The position numbers and the translations under genes were made by a program. The notes under the pieces are model-generated. The model was given only the letters and a program-made list of their open reading frames with translations, made no database searches and had not been told where the DNA came from. From the NCBI GenBank assembly GCA_963682055.1, contig OY821740.1, forward strand, positions 37,468,795 through 37,532,794: DNA of 64,000 nucleotides, written 5' to 3'. Origin of the DNA: Primula veris. Its lineage: Eukaryota; Streptophyta; Magnoliopsida; Ericales; Primulaceae. Below are positions 46,801-58,300 of the stretch, piece by piece (the first letter of the stretch is position 1; the number at the start of each line of letters is the position of its first letter).

Positions 46801-49555
46801 ACAGCCAAAATCTGCACAACAAAAAAATTAAAATTCCACCCAGAACGTAGAACACTTATTGGCCAATGGCAATATGGCGTGGTCCTAGACCTACCCCAAA
46901 TTTCTTCCCTGGTATGAATGGCAGTGCTATTTGCACAGCCGAGATTGGAACTCCGCAATTAGCCGATCAACTTAACTCCAGCTATCTTTTCTCTTCTTAT
47001 CAGTATTCTGTTCACCGATTCCCAAACGAATTACAACAAGTAAAGTTGAACCTTTGATACCATATTTTGTCTGGTTGCCACCTTAAAACTCAACTCATTT
47101 ACTTTATCGCTTAGAAAATGCAATGCATTTAACTACTCACCAAGTTTTTCTTTTGTTTTATTTCCTTAAATTATATTACAAATCTTAAGCTTAATTAACC
47201 CAGGTATTTCTTACGCTTGAAAATAGCAGTTTATGAGCATAAAAGTTGTCGCCAAACAAAGCTAAAGTACCTACATACCAACGACAGCCTAAATATTAAA
47301 GTTTACACTTATGGCTGGACCTATAATGGAAATTGAAAAACCCATTAGAACCGAAGAATCTCTGAGCAGGAGACCCTGTTTCTTTTTCGGGCTTCAAAGA
47401 ACAGCTTTGACTGCTGAAATACTGTAGCCAAACAAGCACTACAGTACCTAAACCTCCCACTAACACCTATAAGACAAAAAATAAAAACAACCTGGTATAA
47501 CAGAATGGGAAAGAATCAAACTTTTACGAACTGAACGTTTAATGGAAAATGAATAAAGACTCAATCAACCCACCAGAAGTCATACCCTAGAAGTTTTAAG
47601 CAGGATAAAAACCGTGGTTTAGGTTCTCCCTCTTAAAAGATCAGCTTCTAAATTACTAGCCAAACAAGCACCAAAGTGCTTAAATGTTCCATTAAACACC
47701 CCATTACACGAAAAACAAAAGCAACCCATCACAACAAAAACAAAAAAGACTCAAACAATACACACCAACTGATCATCGTATAACAGGAATACAAAAGGGC
47801 CCATTAGGACCCAGAAGTTATTAAGCAGGACAAAAACACTGGCTTATTTTCCGGAAGTGCTATTGCCAAACAAGGACTAACCACTTAATTTTCCACTTAC
47901 ACCCTATTAGGTAGAGCACAAATAAAAAAATACTCGAACTTTACTTACCAACAGCATTTTGCTCGTCATAAAAAACCCTGCTCTATTTCCTGGCTTAAAA
48001 CTTAAAAGAGCAGACTGTCAGCTTAAGAACCGACACACAAAAAACCCACAGTACCTAAACTTCCAATTAACACCTATTAGAAGAAAAAACTAAAGACAAC
48101 CCAATACAACAAAAACAAATAAGACTCCAGCTTAACTCACCAACGACATTTTGCTCGTCTCCATGCTTGTCGCCATCAAGTCAAAAATGAAGGAAATAAT
48201 CAATCTTTACTTACAAACTGAACGTACAACGGGAATCGATGAAAAAAAACATTGAAACCCGGAAGTTTTTAAGCAAAAATAGATACCCGGGAATATTTTT
48301 CCGGCTTATAAAAAGCAGCTTATCAGCTTAAACACTAGCCAAACAAACACAAAATTCCCATTACACAGAAACTATAACAAACCCAACACAACAAATAATA
48401 ATGAAAACAAAAAAGGAGAGTGAAACCTCGCTCAGCAACGGTGTTTTGATCGTCTTCATACTCGTCGCCATCAAGTCGACAATGTAGGAAAGAATCAATC
48501 TTTACTTACAAACTAAACGAACAATGGGAATCGAAAAAACCCATTATAACCCAGAAGTTCCTAACCATACCCTTTTGCGGCTTAACAAACTAGCTTATCA
48601 GCTCAAACAATATAGCCAAACAAGCACAAAACTCCCACTACACAAAAAACTAAAGCAAACCCAATACAACAAATAATAATAAAATGAAAAAAAAGAGTGA
48701 AACTTCACTCACCAACGAAATTTTGCTGAATTCCGCCCAAAGAGTTTCCATCTTAGTAAAATAGCCAGGTACAGATAAATTCCCTTGAGTGAGAGAATGC
48801 AACTTTTGTTGTACCTCAAATATACTAGGTTCATTTGTAGGAAAGAAACAAACTTTACTTACGAACTGAACTGAACGTACAATGGGAATCGGAAAAAAAA
48901 CTCCATCGAAACCCAGAGTTCTTAAGCAAAAATAAATAGCCAAACAATCACAAAGCTCGCTCCTACTAACACCTTGTAACAAAAAACTAAAACAAACCCA
49001 ACACGGCAAATAATAATAAGAATTAAAAAGTCACTCACCAACGGCGTTTTGCTCGTCGTCGTCATCCTCATCATCGAGCGGAAAGTCCAACCAAGTCTCG
49101 GGATGGTGCGCAATGTTCATCGCAAACGCCAAAACCTCCTCCGTTATTCCCACCGCCCCTTCTCCCTCCTCCTCCTCCGCTACATCACCACAACAAGACC
49201 CATCCTCATCTTCTTCTGCCACGTCACCAGAACAGGATTGATAGGACGGCGTATATAGGTTAGATAAATTGGTATGATTGGACGATGGAGAGGGGTTGGG
49301 AAAGGTTCGGACGGGCGGTAGAGGGGGAGGAGGAGGAGGGGCGAGGAACGATGCTACACCGAGGAATTGGCGAGTTAACGTCTCTGTAAATTCTGATAAA
49401 TCGTCTCGAACACCGCTTATATGAACATCTGAAATAGATGAAGATAATGATGATGAATCGTCGTTTTGATTGTCGTTATTAGTATCGTAATTATTATCGT
49501 CGTCGTTTAAATTGTGGAGAGTATCGGCAATGGAGCGGGGGAGCCATGATGTCAT
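43885..49555 (-). CDS. BSD domain-containing protein (3 exons, 393 aa)
   Basis: Exons: 49555-49039, 45167-44980, 44361-43885, totalling 1182 nt in phase. The N-terminus is MTSWLPRSIADTL followed by acidic, Asn-rich spacers, then GVRDDLSEFTETLTRQFLGV and a polyproline patch, a layout seen in plant BSD proteins. The BSD core runs from about 150 to 225 across the first junction: ITEEVLAFAMNIAHHPETWL, DFDMSDAQQKHVLAV, LAPRLAALRIELCP, and GYFWKVYFVLLHPRL with the family's Phe-Trp pair. The last exon is acidic (DEDEDDDWLKEDSELEG, SDLEDDDFD) and ends LGTPRKAF. The BSD fold was named for TFIIH p62-like, synapse-associated and DOS2-like proteins, and the function of this plant subgroup is not established. 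The gene is head to head with CSA. Its first intron holds an unusual repeat array. Confidence 0.93.
45564..45821. mobile_element. Stowaway-like MITE with a 22-G tract at its right end
   Basis: The left end reads CTCCCACCGTCCCTAAAATA after TA. The inner arms AAAGTCAACTTTAG and CAAAGTTGACTAC are complementary. The right end, expected to be GGGACGGAGGGAG-like, is instead 22 consecutive G (45795-45816), then AGTGG, then TA. TA flanks plus the CTCCCTCCGTCCC-type end identify Stowaway-like (Tc1/mariner) elements. It lies in the first intron of the BSD gene. Confidence 0.75.
47280..49075 (-). repeat. Intronic array of diverged repeats carrying copies of the BSD exon-1 end and splice donor
   Basis: Read on the minus strand, the end of exon 1 (GACGAGCAAAACGCCGTTG followed by GTGAGTGA) recurs in the intron. 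The equivalent junctions are at 48713 (donor GTGAGTG kept), 48436 (GT changed to CT), 48141 (GTGAGTT kept) and 47949 (GTAAGTA kept). Spacings from exon 1 are 326, 277, 295 and 192 bases. The copies at 48141 and 48436 also keep upstream CTTGATGGCGAC, the counterpart of exon-1 CTCGATGATGAG. Between junctions, blocks with CCAGAAGTT..AAGCAGG and AGCCAAACAAGCAC recur, with at least three more weak units down to about 47280. The array is a local tandem amplification, now 15-30% diverged by eye. Confidence 0.75.
48722..48835 (-). pseudogene. Copia retrotransposon gag fragment in BSD intron
   Basis: The minus strand has an open stretch of about 38 residues: NEPSIFEVQQKLHSLTQGNL, then SVPGYFTKMETLWAEF. 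It resembles the E..Q.KI..L.QG..SV..YFTK...LW.E motif of the gag (UBN2/Retrotran_gag) region of plant Ty1/copia elements. It ends exactly where the exon-1-like repeat junction begins (SKIS, then GTGAGTG). No LTR, protease or polymerase sequence adjoins it, so it is an isolated fragment. Confidence 0.7.
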
Positions 49556-50872
49556 TTTTTTTTTCTGAATTTAATTTTGATGGAAATTTTATTGTTTTGG
49601 GGGATTTTGGATTTGGGTAATGAAAATGAAAATGAAAATGAAATGATTGTGTTTTTTGATTGCGCTTTTTTTTATTATTGATTGAAAAACATGCAATGAA
49701 AGAGTATGGTTTGTTTTTGGGTTTTTTATATGGCAGACTGGTTGGGTTGTTTTTTTAATTATTCGAGGCATGTACAGTGTTTTTTTACTTTTAATTATTC
49801 GAAAGCTATTATTGTTGATAAGTACAGACTTATGTTTGGAATTTGAAAATAAGAGGTAGAAAGCATAAAAATCTATTGGTAAACAAAATAAAAAGAAAAA
49901 ATGAGAGAAAGAATTTGAGGCGATAATTGTTGCGAAAATATATGAAAAAAAGCGTCCCGGGGAAGTTGTTTGGAGAATTGAGTGTGTCTGAATTTTTGTG
50001 AATGTTTCAGGAAATAATGTTATATATTTTTATTTAACATATTGATGTTGGTGAAAAAGAGGTAGACACTTTGACAATACATATTAATTTTAGCTAAAAC
50101 ATATCTAGACGGATAATAGAGTTATTTTGTGATGATATCAACATAAATTTGTAGCTATATTAGTTTTATACAGCCGGGGCTGCTCGTAAAAAGAATAAAC
50201 CCGGTTGTATCAGACATTTAAAATCATTTAAAAAAAATCAAAACAGGTAATGAAATTTGAACTATCAATAATTCCAAAAACATCTACTGCTTGCTAAGTT
50301 AAAAACTCAAAACTAACCAGGTACTCCTTATGTTCTTTATTTATAATAATTCACACCTCAAATCCCTTAATGTTTGAGTTAATACACCTCAATCCCTTCT
50401 AAAAATACCCAAACAAAGACGCAAAACTCATACAGTCACACCGTTAATTACAGTTTAACTTGCTTAGATCATCCACGATAAATGTGTTATCTCATTTGTT
50501 ATATAAAAAATTTAGTTAACATTTTTTTCCAAGTTAGTTATGTTTATTACCTATCAACTTTATTATTGTTAAAAAATTGTTAAAATTAAAAACTTTTTAG
50601 TGAATGATATGATAAAAAAATTCAATTATTACCAAAGTTAATTGATGATTTTATTTTATTGCACATACTCCTCACATTTACGACTTTATCTTCTCAAAAA
50701 AGGTAGTAACAACCAATTAAATTTCAATATTTAATTAAAAAATAGATAACTTTGTTCAAAAATAATGTGTGCATGTGTCATTAAAAAAAATTAAATGACG
50801 TGTTAATATTTAACAAAAAGAGAAGAAAATATAGTGTGTGCGTGCGCGTTTAAAGATCCATGTGGTGGTGAT

Positions 50873-50962
50873 ATGTGGAAAAAGATTGAAGAGAGAGAAA
50901 TCGGCATTAAGGAAGAGAAATGGAGAGGGAAATGCGGACGGGATGGGTGGGGGAGACAATAA
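50873..50962 (+). pseudogene. Decoy copy of CSA exon 1
   Basis: ATG at 50873 opens MWKKIEEREIGIKEEKWR.. and stops at TAA 50960-50962 after 29 residues. The first nine codons parallel the real CSA start (MWKRIEERERGKTK), and the 60 bases upstream are also alike (AGAAGAAAA, GTGTGTG, GGTGGTG). Similarity ends after about 12 codons. There is no donor at the exon-1 position, so it cannot supply a normal CSA exon. Confidence 0.7.
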
Positions 50963-52212
50963 GAAATATGAAAGTTGTTTAAAAGATTGAGTATACCTAA
51001 TTATCTGTGTATGTCTTTTGAAAAGAAACGAGAGAAATAATATATTTTTTTACTTTTACTCAGCAGATTGACGCTTTTGAAAATGAGCTAATCACTACTA
51101 ACACAAGCTAAAATATAGCTAGCATGATAATTGAGTAATTCTGTAATAATATCAACATACTTTTAGCTAATAATAAATTTTATTCAACAAGAGCTGCTAT
51201 AATGAAAAGAATAAACCTAGTTGTATCACACATGACACATTTAAAACCATTCAAAAAAAATAAATACATTCAAAACATAGAGACCGGTAAATGTGACCAA
51301 CTAGGTACTTATCTTCCTAGTTACTATTATTTTGAATAATTCACACCTTAAACCCCTTAATATTTGAGTTAATAACCCACCCACCCACCCACAAAATACC
51401 CAAACAGAGACTCAAAAGTCAAAACTCACACACACATAAATTATAAATATATAGTTTGACTTATTTTAGATCATACGTTATTATCTCAATTGTTAGATAC
51501 AATCGTTTATCTGATAAAGATGTTTTCTTTCACAATAAGATGTTTTCTTTCACAATAGTATCATTAGCGAACACATTAACTTTAATGTTGTTAAATTCTT
51601 GTTAAATTTAACAGATAGCGTGACAATTTGGTTTAAACTCCAACATTAAAGATAAAACATATTATGTTTTACCTTATTTACAATAATATTATTCTTTTTT
51701 CTAAACTAATTATTTATCTTAAATTAATTACCAACTTTGTTAATAAAAATACATCAGAGACTTAAACGGAAAAAATACATTTAATACACTCAACTAGCAT
51801 ACATTAAAAAAAAAATACCAAACTATCAATATTAACAATTTAACTACCAAACCATGTACTTTTTTCACAAACAAATATTTCCGACAAATATATATATATA
51901 TATATATATATATTATACTATTAATATAAGCCAACCTATAAATAAAGCTGTCAAACTTTACTAATTTTTATCAAAAATAATCATATTATACCGTAATGAA
52001 ATTGAAATATATAAATAACTAAATAAGCATGTTTATTCACACACATCACTCTATCTGTCGAACTATACTTATATAACAATAAAATATCATATTATACTTT
52101 ATATACGATTATTAAATTATTATATTCATTCTCTAATTTTTTTTATTTTTTTTTTAAAATTTAAATTTATCTAATCGATATCATAGCTATAATACGCACG
52201 CGAGAGTGACAG

Positions 52213-52220
52213 TATAAATA
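52213..52220 (+). promoter_or_regulatory. Candidate TATA box of CSA
   Basis: TATAAATA lies 116-123 bases upstream of the CSA ATG, followed by a GT microsatellite leader (GTGTGTGTGTGAGTTGGG). The distance is usual for a plant promoter with a leader of 80-90 bases. AT-rich surroundings lower certainty. Confidence 0.4.
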
Positions 52221-52335
52221 AAAAAATATATATATAATCGAAAATAGAAATAATAAAAAAAAAACAAGAAAACAGAAGAAAAGAGTGTGTGTGTGTGAGT
52301 TGGGAGGGAGGATATGCAGGTGGTGGTGGTGAGAG

Positions 52336-55300
52336 ATGTGGAAAAGGATTGAAGAGAGAGAGAGAGGCAAAACCAAGCCTTGTTTATTCAGCAGTAGTGT
52401 TAAATCACAGCGAGTTTCTTCTATTCAACTCTCTAATCACAAAGAGATTCTCTCTCCTCATCGCGCTTCCGTTAATTCCCTCCAGGTTCTTTCCCCCCTC
52501 CTCCCCCCAATAATTTTTTAGTAGGACTCGTGTTTCTCGTCTCTTAAAAGTGTACCGCAACGCAGGAGAGTAACCAGGTACATGCTAAAAGGGGCCCCCC
52601 ATATTATTATGAAAAACACGAATTCTTTTCATTACTTTACTTAAAAGTTGACGATTATAGTATTTCACCATCCCTACAGTTACAAAATAGTACTCCACCC
52701 ATATCTAAATCCTAGTTCCGCCACTTCCACAACGTTTAATAAAGTGTACAAAGGCGTGTATGCGTGGTCAATGGGCAAATAAGTCACCGACACTTACTTT
52801 TGCCTTTTTTTTTAAGTGTCCGTGCATCATTTGCCTGTAGCGGTGGCGGAACTTGAAATTTTTGTTTTTCGTAATTATGGAGGTGCTGAAGTGTTAAACT
52901 CGATAAAATTTTAAAATACATGGTAAAAAAACGAGTTTTTCTCTCTCGATATAAGGTGCTGACTGCTGGAGTCCCTTGTACCGTATTGGTGTTCTTCCCC
53001 TGGCATGTAGTACATATTTTACATACACATGTTTATTAGATTGGCACCTACATATGTTTTATGCGCTTCAAGTCATTTCTTTTTTGGAAATCTAGCACCC
53101 CCATTGTACTATTCTGGCTCCGTCACTGGATTCACTTTTTAGGTAGATATTATAACAACAAAAAAACCTTTTTTTATTTATTTATTAAGATTAGGTACGT
53201 ATCAATTGCGCGTTATTGAGCGTGACGATGAAAGGGAAAAAGAAAACTGAGAAAACATCAATGCATAATCAGTGAGAGTTCATCGTACATAAATGCACTT
53301 TAGATTTAGCTAAAACATCAGAATGGGTTTGTTTGATTGGAGAGCAAAGCTATATTTTTTGTCAGAAAAGGCTGAGGGAATCCAGGTTCATCCATGTCAA
53401 AACTTCTAGCTTTTCCAAGTCTGGGAGAAAACAAGAAAAACTCAGCTTTTAAGCTCGCCAACAATTTTATAGAAAATTATGACCTCAGAAGCTGCAACCG
53501 AATTATCCCTTAGAAATAAACTAGATAGGTCTAGCTCTAGGTTTCAAAAGAAGAATAGAAGAAAAAGCGCAAGCTTAATAGTTAGTATCTGATCAGCAAA
53601 CTGTATGTCAGCTTTTAAGAAAAAGAGCAAAAATCTTGAGCTTAGATCTCATATGAAAAAAGTCCTAGTACCTAAAAATTTGTATTCACAATAGCAGATT
53701 TATAACTGCATATTATGGGTGAATTATATAAAATTTAGTATATAAGCAAACGAATGTGATTAATGTAGGTTTTAAAGCCAACCATTCAATTTCCTTCTGC
53801 TACATGGTCTTTCTAATATCCTGAATTGTAATATGAGAGGTGAGTACTTTTCTTGATGTCACTCCTCATTCAAACTTTATGTTCTCAAGTGTTTTAGATT
53901 AGAAGGTTTCAAAGTTCCGTCTTCAAAAGGTGGGTTTGGAGTCATGCCTAGAGTCTAATCATTAATAATTCTAGTGGGGGCATTTTACTGAAAAGTACAC
54001 GTGTTTTTTCCCCCTGCAAATTAAGAAAGAAAAGAAGTAACTGGGTTTCCCTTTACTTCTCAATTTTCTCGAAGACAGTTGTTTCGTGTAAGTATTTCAA
54101 GTGTGAACACGAGGGGAAAGAAAATTTTCTTCTTGGATCCTTATATTTTTTGATTTTTTTTTCTTTTGTTACATTCTCCTATTAGAATTCTTTTCACCAC
54201 ACAGTCTAAGGGTGTGAAGTTAAGAATTTTGCATAGGTCACTTCTTCAGAGCTATGATTAATCACGTAATTAGATTGATTTGACAGAGGGAAGGTACTTA
54301 TTATCTGGAGCATCTGATGCATCGGTTGCTATATATGACATCCAACATGCAAACGATTATGAAGGCGGCTCTTTAGTTGCAAAGCACAAGCCCATATTAT
54401 CTATCGATAAGCAACATCCGCAAGGACATAAATTCGCCATATCATCAGCTGTATGGTACCCAATTGACACAGGTCTCTTTGTCACAGGCTCATATGATCA
54501 TCATGTTAATGTTTGGGATACAAATACTGCGCAGGTAGTTTTCCTTGGTCTATTAATTTTTCTCAATTCTTCTGGTTAATTTTTGTTAAAGGAATTTACA
54601 GTTCTGTATACTAACATAGCACCAGATTTCAATTTGGTTGCCATTTGTTCCAATATTTATGCCATTCACTTCAATCGAGTGTCATCCAGCTCAATTTCAT
54701 TGTCATCCACTTCAATTTTTTTATTAAGTTTTTGCATTATGTATTTTTTTTGTACTTTTTCTTTTTTTCGTTGATTTTTTTATTTATATTATTATTTCTA
54801 GTTTTTGATTTTTTATAAAACAAATTCATTTTGTTTTTTCATTTTAATTTTTTAATGATTATTTTGTAGTTTTTGATTTTTTACATTGTTTTTGATTTTT
54901 ATTTATTTATTTTTGGATTTAATATTTTTTTTGTATTTACATATATTTTTTGAATTTATATTAACATTTGGAAATTTTTTGAATGATTTTGTTTTTTCAT
55001 TTTTTTGAAATTCTCTTATTTTCACCGAATTAAATGAGGGATCAGAGAAGTGAGAAGTGAATGAGACTGCTATGAAGCACGGGTTCTTCGAAAGTGCCGG
55101 CTTACTCGTACCGCGTACGTATATACCTGGTACCTGGGTATTTTTGAATACACACCGGGCACTTAAGTATTTAACAATAATATGAATTAATTAGGATATA
55201 TTATTAGCCTAGCTATATGTTAGGTAGGGATGAGATACCATGAGATATGTATGAGACATTTTGTGAGTGTTTTATGTTATTTTCTTACTTTTATCTTTGT

Positions 55301-58300
55301 ATTTCATTCGGAGGTTGTATAAAAATACACTAACTACCCATTTTACCCGCACCGTCAAAATGCCAAAATCGCAGTATTTTATTGAGACTAAAGTAGCACT
55401 TAATAGTTATTAGTTTTTTGGAGTAGCACCATATGGTAATTACTTACTTTTTGTTGATCTAAAAGGGAATTGCCCTATTTTATACACTATTCTTCATTTA
55501 ATTCTCTTTTGTATACGATGCTATGACATGTGCGCTATTGTACTCCATGAATTTTTTTTACGTAGTGTAGAAAAGCGAAAATATATTTTTGGTTGTAACA
55601 TGGGGTACTGATTGCTAACACTTACAACTGGTTTGCGAAATCGAAATTTATGTATCTTTAGCTTACGAGTCCAAACTTAGCCCTTTTGTTATTAACAATC
55701 ATGACGGATGCATTTCTCTTTTTGGTGTCATATTCATTGACATTTTTTGTAGGTTGTGATGAATTTTAAAATGCCTGGTAAAGTCCATAGAACTGCAATG
55801 TCACCTCTTGCAATGTCTCATATGCTAATTGCTACTGGAACTGAAGATGTTCAAGTGCGCCTTTGTGATATTGCTTCTGGAGCATTTGCTCACACATTAT
55901 CAGGTCACCGTGGTACGCTTACGTATTTGTCTTCAACTCTATCTTCTTCATGTATTTCTTGTTTTGTCATCTTTGGTATATGTCTTACGCTTGACTTCAA
56001 CTGTATATTTGATTCTACGCGTGTTTCATTCTTGCATTTATTATTGAATTGCATTGAACCATTGAGTTTTTCAGAACTTGGTATCAAAGCATAGGAAAGT
56101 GTGTAAGGATCATGTTTGTTTTACAAGCGGAGGGTTTAAACAGCTGTAAAATTTACCTTGCCCTGTTTTGTCTTGACTAGTCTTGAGAAAACGTATGGCT
56201 ACTATCCTTAACCTAGTCTGACACCATAAAAAAGAATGAAATGTTTTTATTAATAGTAGAGCAATCGTTTTAATCCACATGCGAAGATATCTATCACCAT
56301 CAAGCAGACAAGCACCCTATAGCCGAACCACTCTCTTTAAGGATAAATGTTCCTTTACACTCAGGTCAAGGAACCAGAAACTCAGCTTTTAAGTTATTTA
56401 ACAAAATACAGTCTTGCTTTTAAGAAAAACAAGTGAGATTGAAAGCTGCAACCAAACAAGGCTTTAGCTAACCGTTCTTTTTTATTTATTGAATTCCTAC
56501 TTTCCCATATTGGATAACTCAAAGCATGTCGATAGTCCTAACACCAAACAAGCGATTTTATTTAATAAATGTTGCTATGTATAAGCACAATAACATGATG
56601 TGAGATTATAAAGGTGCATAAAAAAGGCCGCTAGACAAGGGCGTACTTGACTATCATCTTGCTTTTGATCTTGTGGTAATAAAGCAACTGGTTTAATGGT
56701 TGATTACCTGCCCAATTTGCGAGGTGTCAGACTGTGCACTATTGTGTACCGATAATCACTCCCACACCTGTTGCAAAGTGGCTCTAATTTAATGGATGAA
56801 CGTTTTATTATACTATGTGGACCAAACTTGGCTACTTCATTCCCGCTTTTGAATAACACTTACTGGAGCGAAAATGTCCTTTTGGTCTCAGATTGTTTTA
56901 TCCTATTCCATATTTTTTTCTTATTCAATTACCAACAACAAGAGTATTGGCCCTTCATCCTAAATATTATAAGAAAACATCCTGGCGAGGGGGTTTATTT
57001 GGAAACCTCTGAAGTCTTAAGTGTAAATTCAGTGAGGTTGAAACCTGCTGTCCTCAAATATGAAATTGCAATACTTCTCACTGAGCCCAAATGCAACTGT
57101 TTTGCTTGTTCGATCAGTTTGTTCTTGTTTAATGAGCTTCTGATGATAACTTTCAGATGGGGTGATGGCAGTTGAGTGGTCAAATTCCAGCGAATGGGTT
57201 CTAATGACCGGAGGATGTGATGGTGCCATTCGTTTCTGGGACATTAGACAAGCTGGTTGTTTCCGTGTTTTAAATCAGTCCCATTCACAGCTTGGAAGAC
57301 GTCCACCACTTCTAGAACGTTCTATTATGAATAAGGTTCATTTTTGTTTCCTTATATCCACAAAAGTTTGAGCCATCTTAGTAATTTAGACCAATAGGCT
57401 TTGTGGTACTGTATGAAAGAAATTTCTAATGTGACATGTGTGCATTTGATGATTTTGAAGAAAATATCCCCTTGTAGTGTTGCATACAAACAATTTTGCT
57501 TCTTCTAGAAAGTTTGTCTAGGATCAGGAATAAGATTTCTTTTGTTCCCTTATCTGCAGCAAAAAGTGAGCTATCCAAATTATATTCTGATTTTAGATTT
57601 TTTTAGGTAATGTATGGAAGAAATCTCAAATTTGTCGTTTGTGCATCTGTTCGGACATATCGCCCTATAGTGTTGCATAATAATCATCATATCTTTGCAC
57701 GTTTCTTTACTATTTTATATAACTCATATCGTTTCTTTTATTTTGTACGCCTACCTAGAATGTTTTGTAATTAGTTCACTTGCCCAACGTTTATTGCTCA
57801 ATCACTACATCCTAATTAATTTAGAATATATATTAGTGTAAAAGGTGATAAGTGATCAACTAGCTAGTGTACAGAAGTGATAATTTACCAAAACGCCAGT
57901 GTACAAAAGTGATTATAAGGACGTGATGTGTTTCGTTAATATTGACGGAGGTACCCCGAATGACTACATTAAGTTAGTGTATCAAACCTCATAGGTTGGT
58001 GTACAATTTTGAAATTTCGTGATAGGTTATTGTACATAACAAGTTAGAACACCTATTTTTCCCACATTACTAGGCTACTAGCTAACTTGGCAGGTTAGTT
58101 TACCATATCATACCTTCGTGATAGGTTAATGTATAAAACAGTAAGTACCTGTTTTTCCATTTTAAAAATTTTCGTGATGTGTTGGCGTACAAAATAGTGA
58201 GTAGACCTATTTTTCCATCGCCACTCTTTAATTTTGCCACAGTATTCTCCATTTTATTTTATAACATTTATATGAGTGACATTGTTTATATTAGTTGACA

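Larger units (their letters stand above)
49556..52335. other. Bidirectional spacer between the BSD and CSA genes
   Basis: The 2.8-kb spacer separates two divergent start codons. The BSD side has GAAAAT-type repeats (49619-49645) in the leader and a TATA-like CATATAAAAAAC on the minus strand near 49730. Most of the rest consists of two diverged tandem units, described separately. A (TA) run lies at 51884-51912 and a 20-bp tandem doublet of AAGATGTTTTCTTTCACAAT at 51517-51556. No further gene is seen. Confidence 0.6.
49965..52385 (+). repeat. Diverged tandem duplication of the CSA promoter and 5' end (about 1-kb offset)
   Basis: Blocks of unit 1 recur in the same order about 1.0 kb later. GAAGTTGTTTGGAGAATTGA (49966) matches GAAAGTTGTTTAAAAGATTG (50969). 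AAAGAATAAACCCGGTTGTA (50192) matches GAAAAGAATAAACCTAGTTG (51205). AATAATTCACACCTCAAATC (50345) matches GAATAATTCACACCTTAAAC (51334). The units end with GTGTGTGCG.., GGTGGTG and ATGTGGAAAAAGATTGAAGA (50873) against ATGTGGAAAAGGATTGAAGA (52336, the true CSA start). Unit 2 is about 0.4 kb longer because of inserted AT-rich sequence. Confidence 0.75.

Noticed and set aside
46866..47057. 63-residue plus-strand frame in the BSD intron
   Set aside because: It is the most protein-like orphan frame (PRPTPNFFPGMNGSAICTAE), but it has no recognisable family, neighbours or splice context. I leave it unannotated.
54770..54990. T-rich stretch with recurring TTTTTGATTTTT in CSA intron 2
   Set aside because: It is low-complexity sequence with no stable period or boundaries. 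A link to the Harbinger interior is not supportable.
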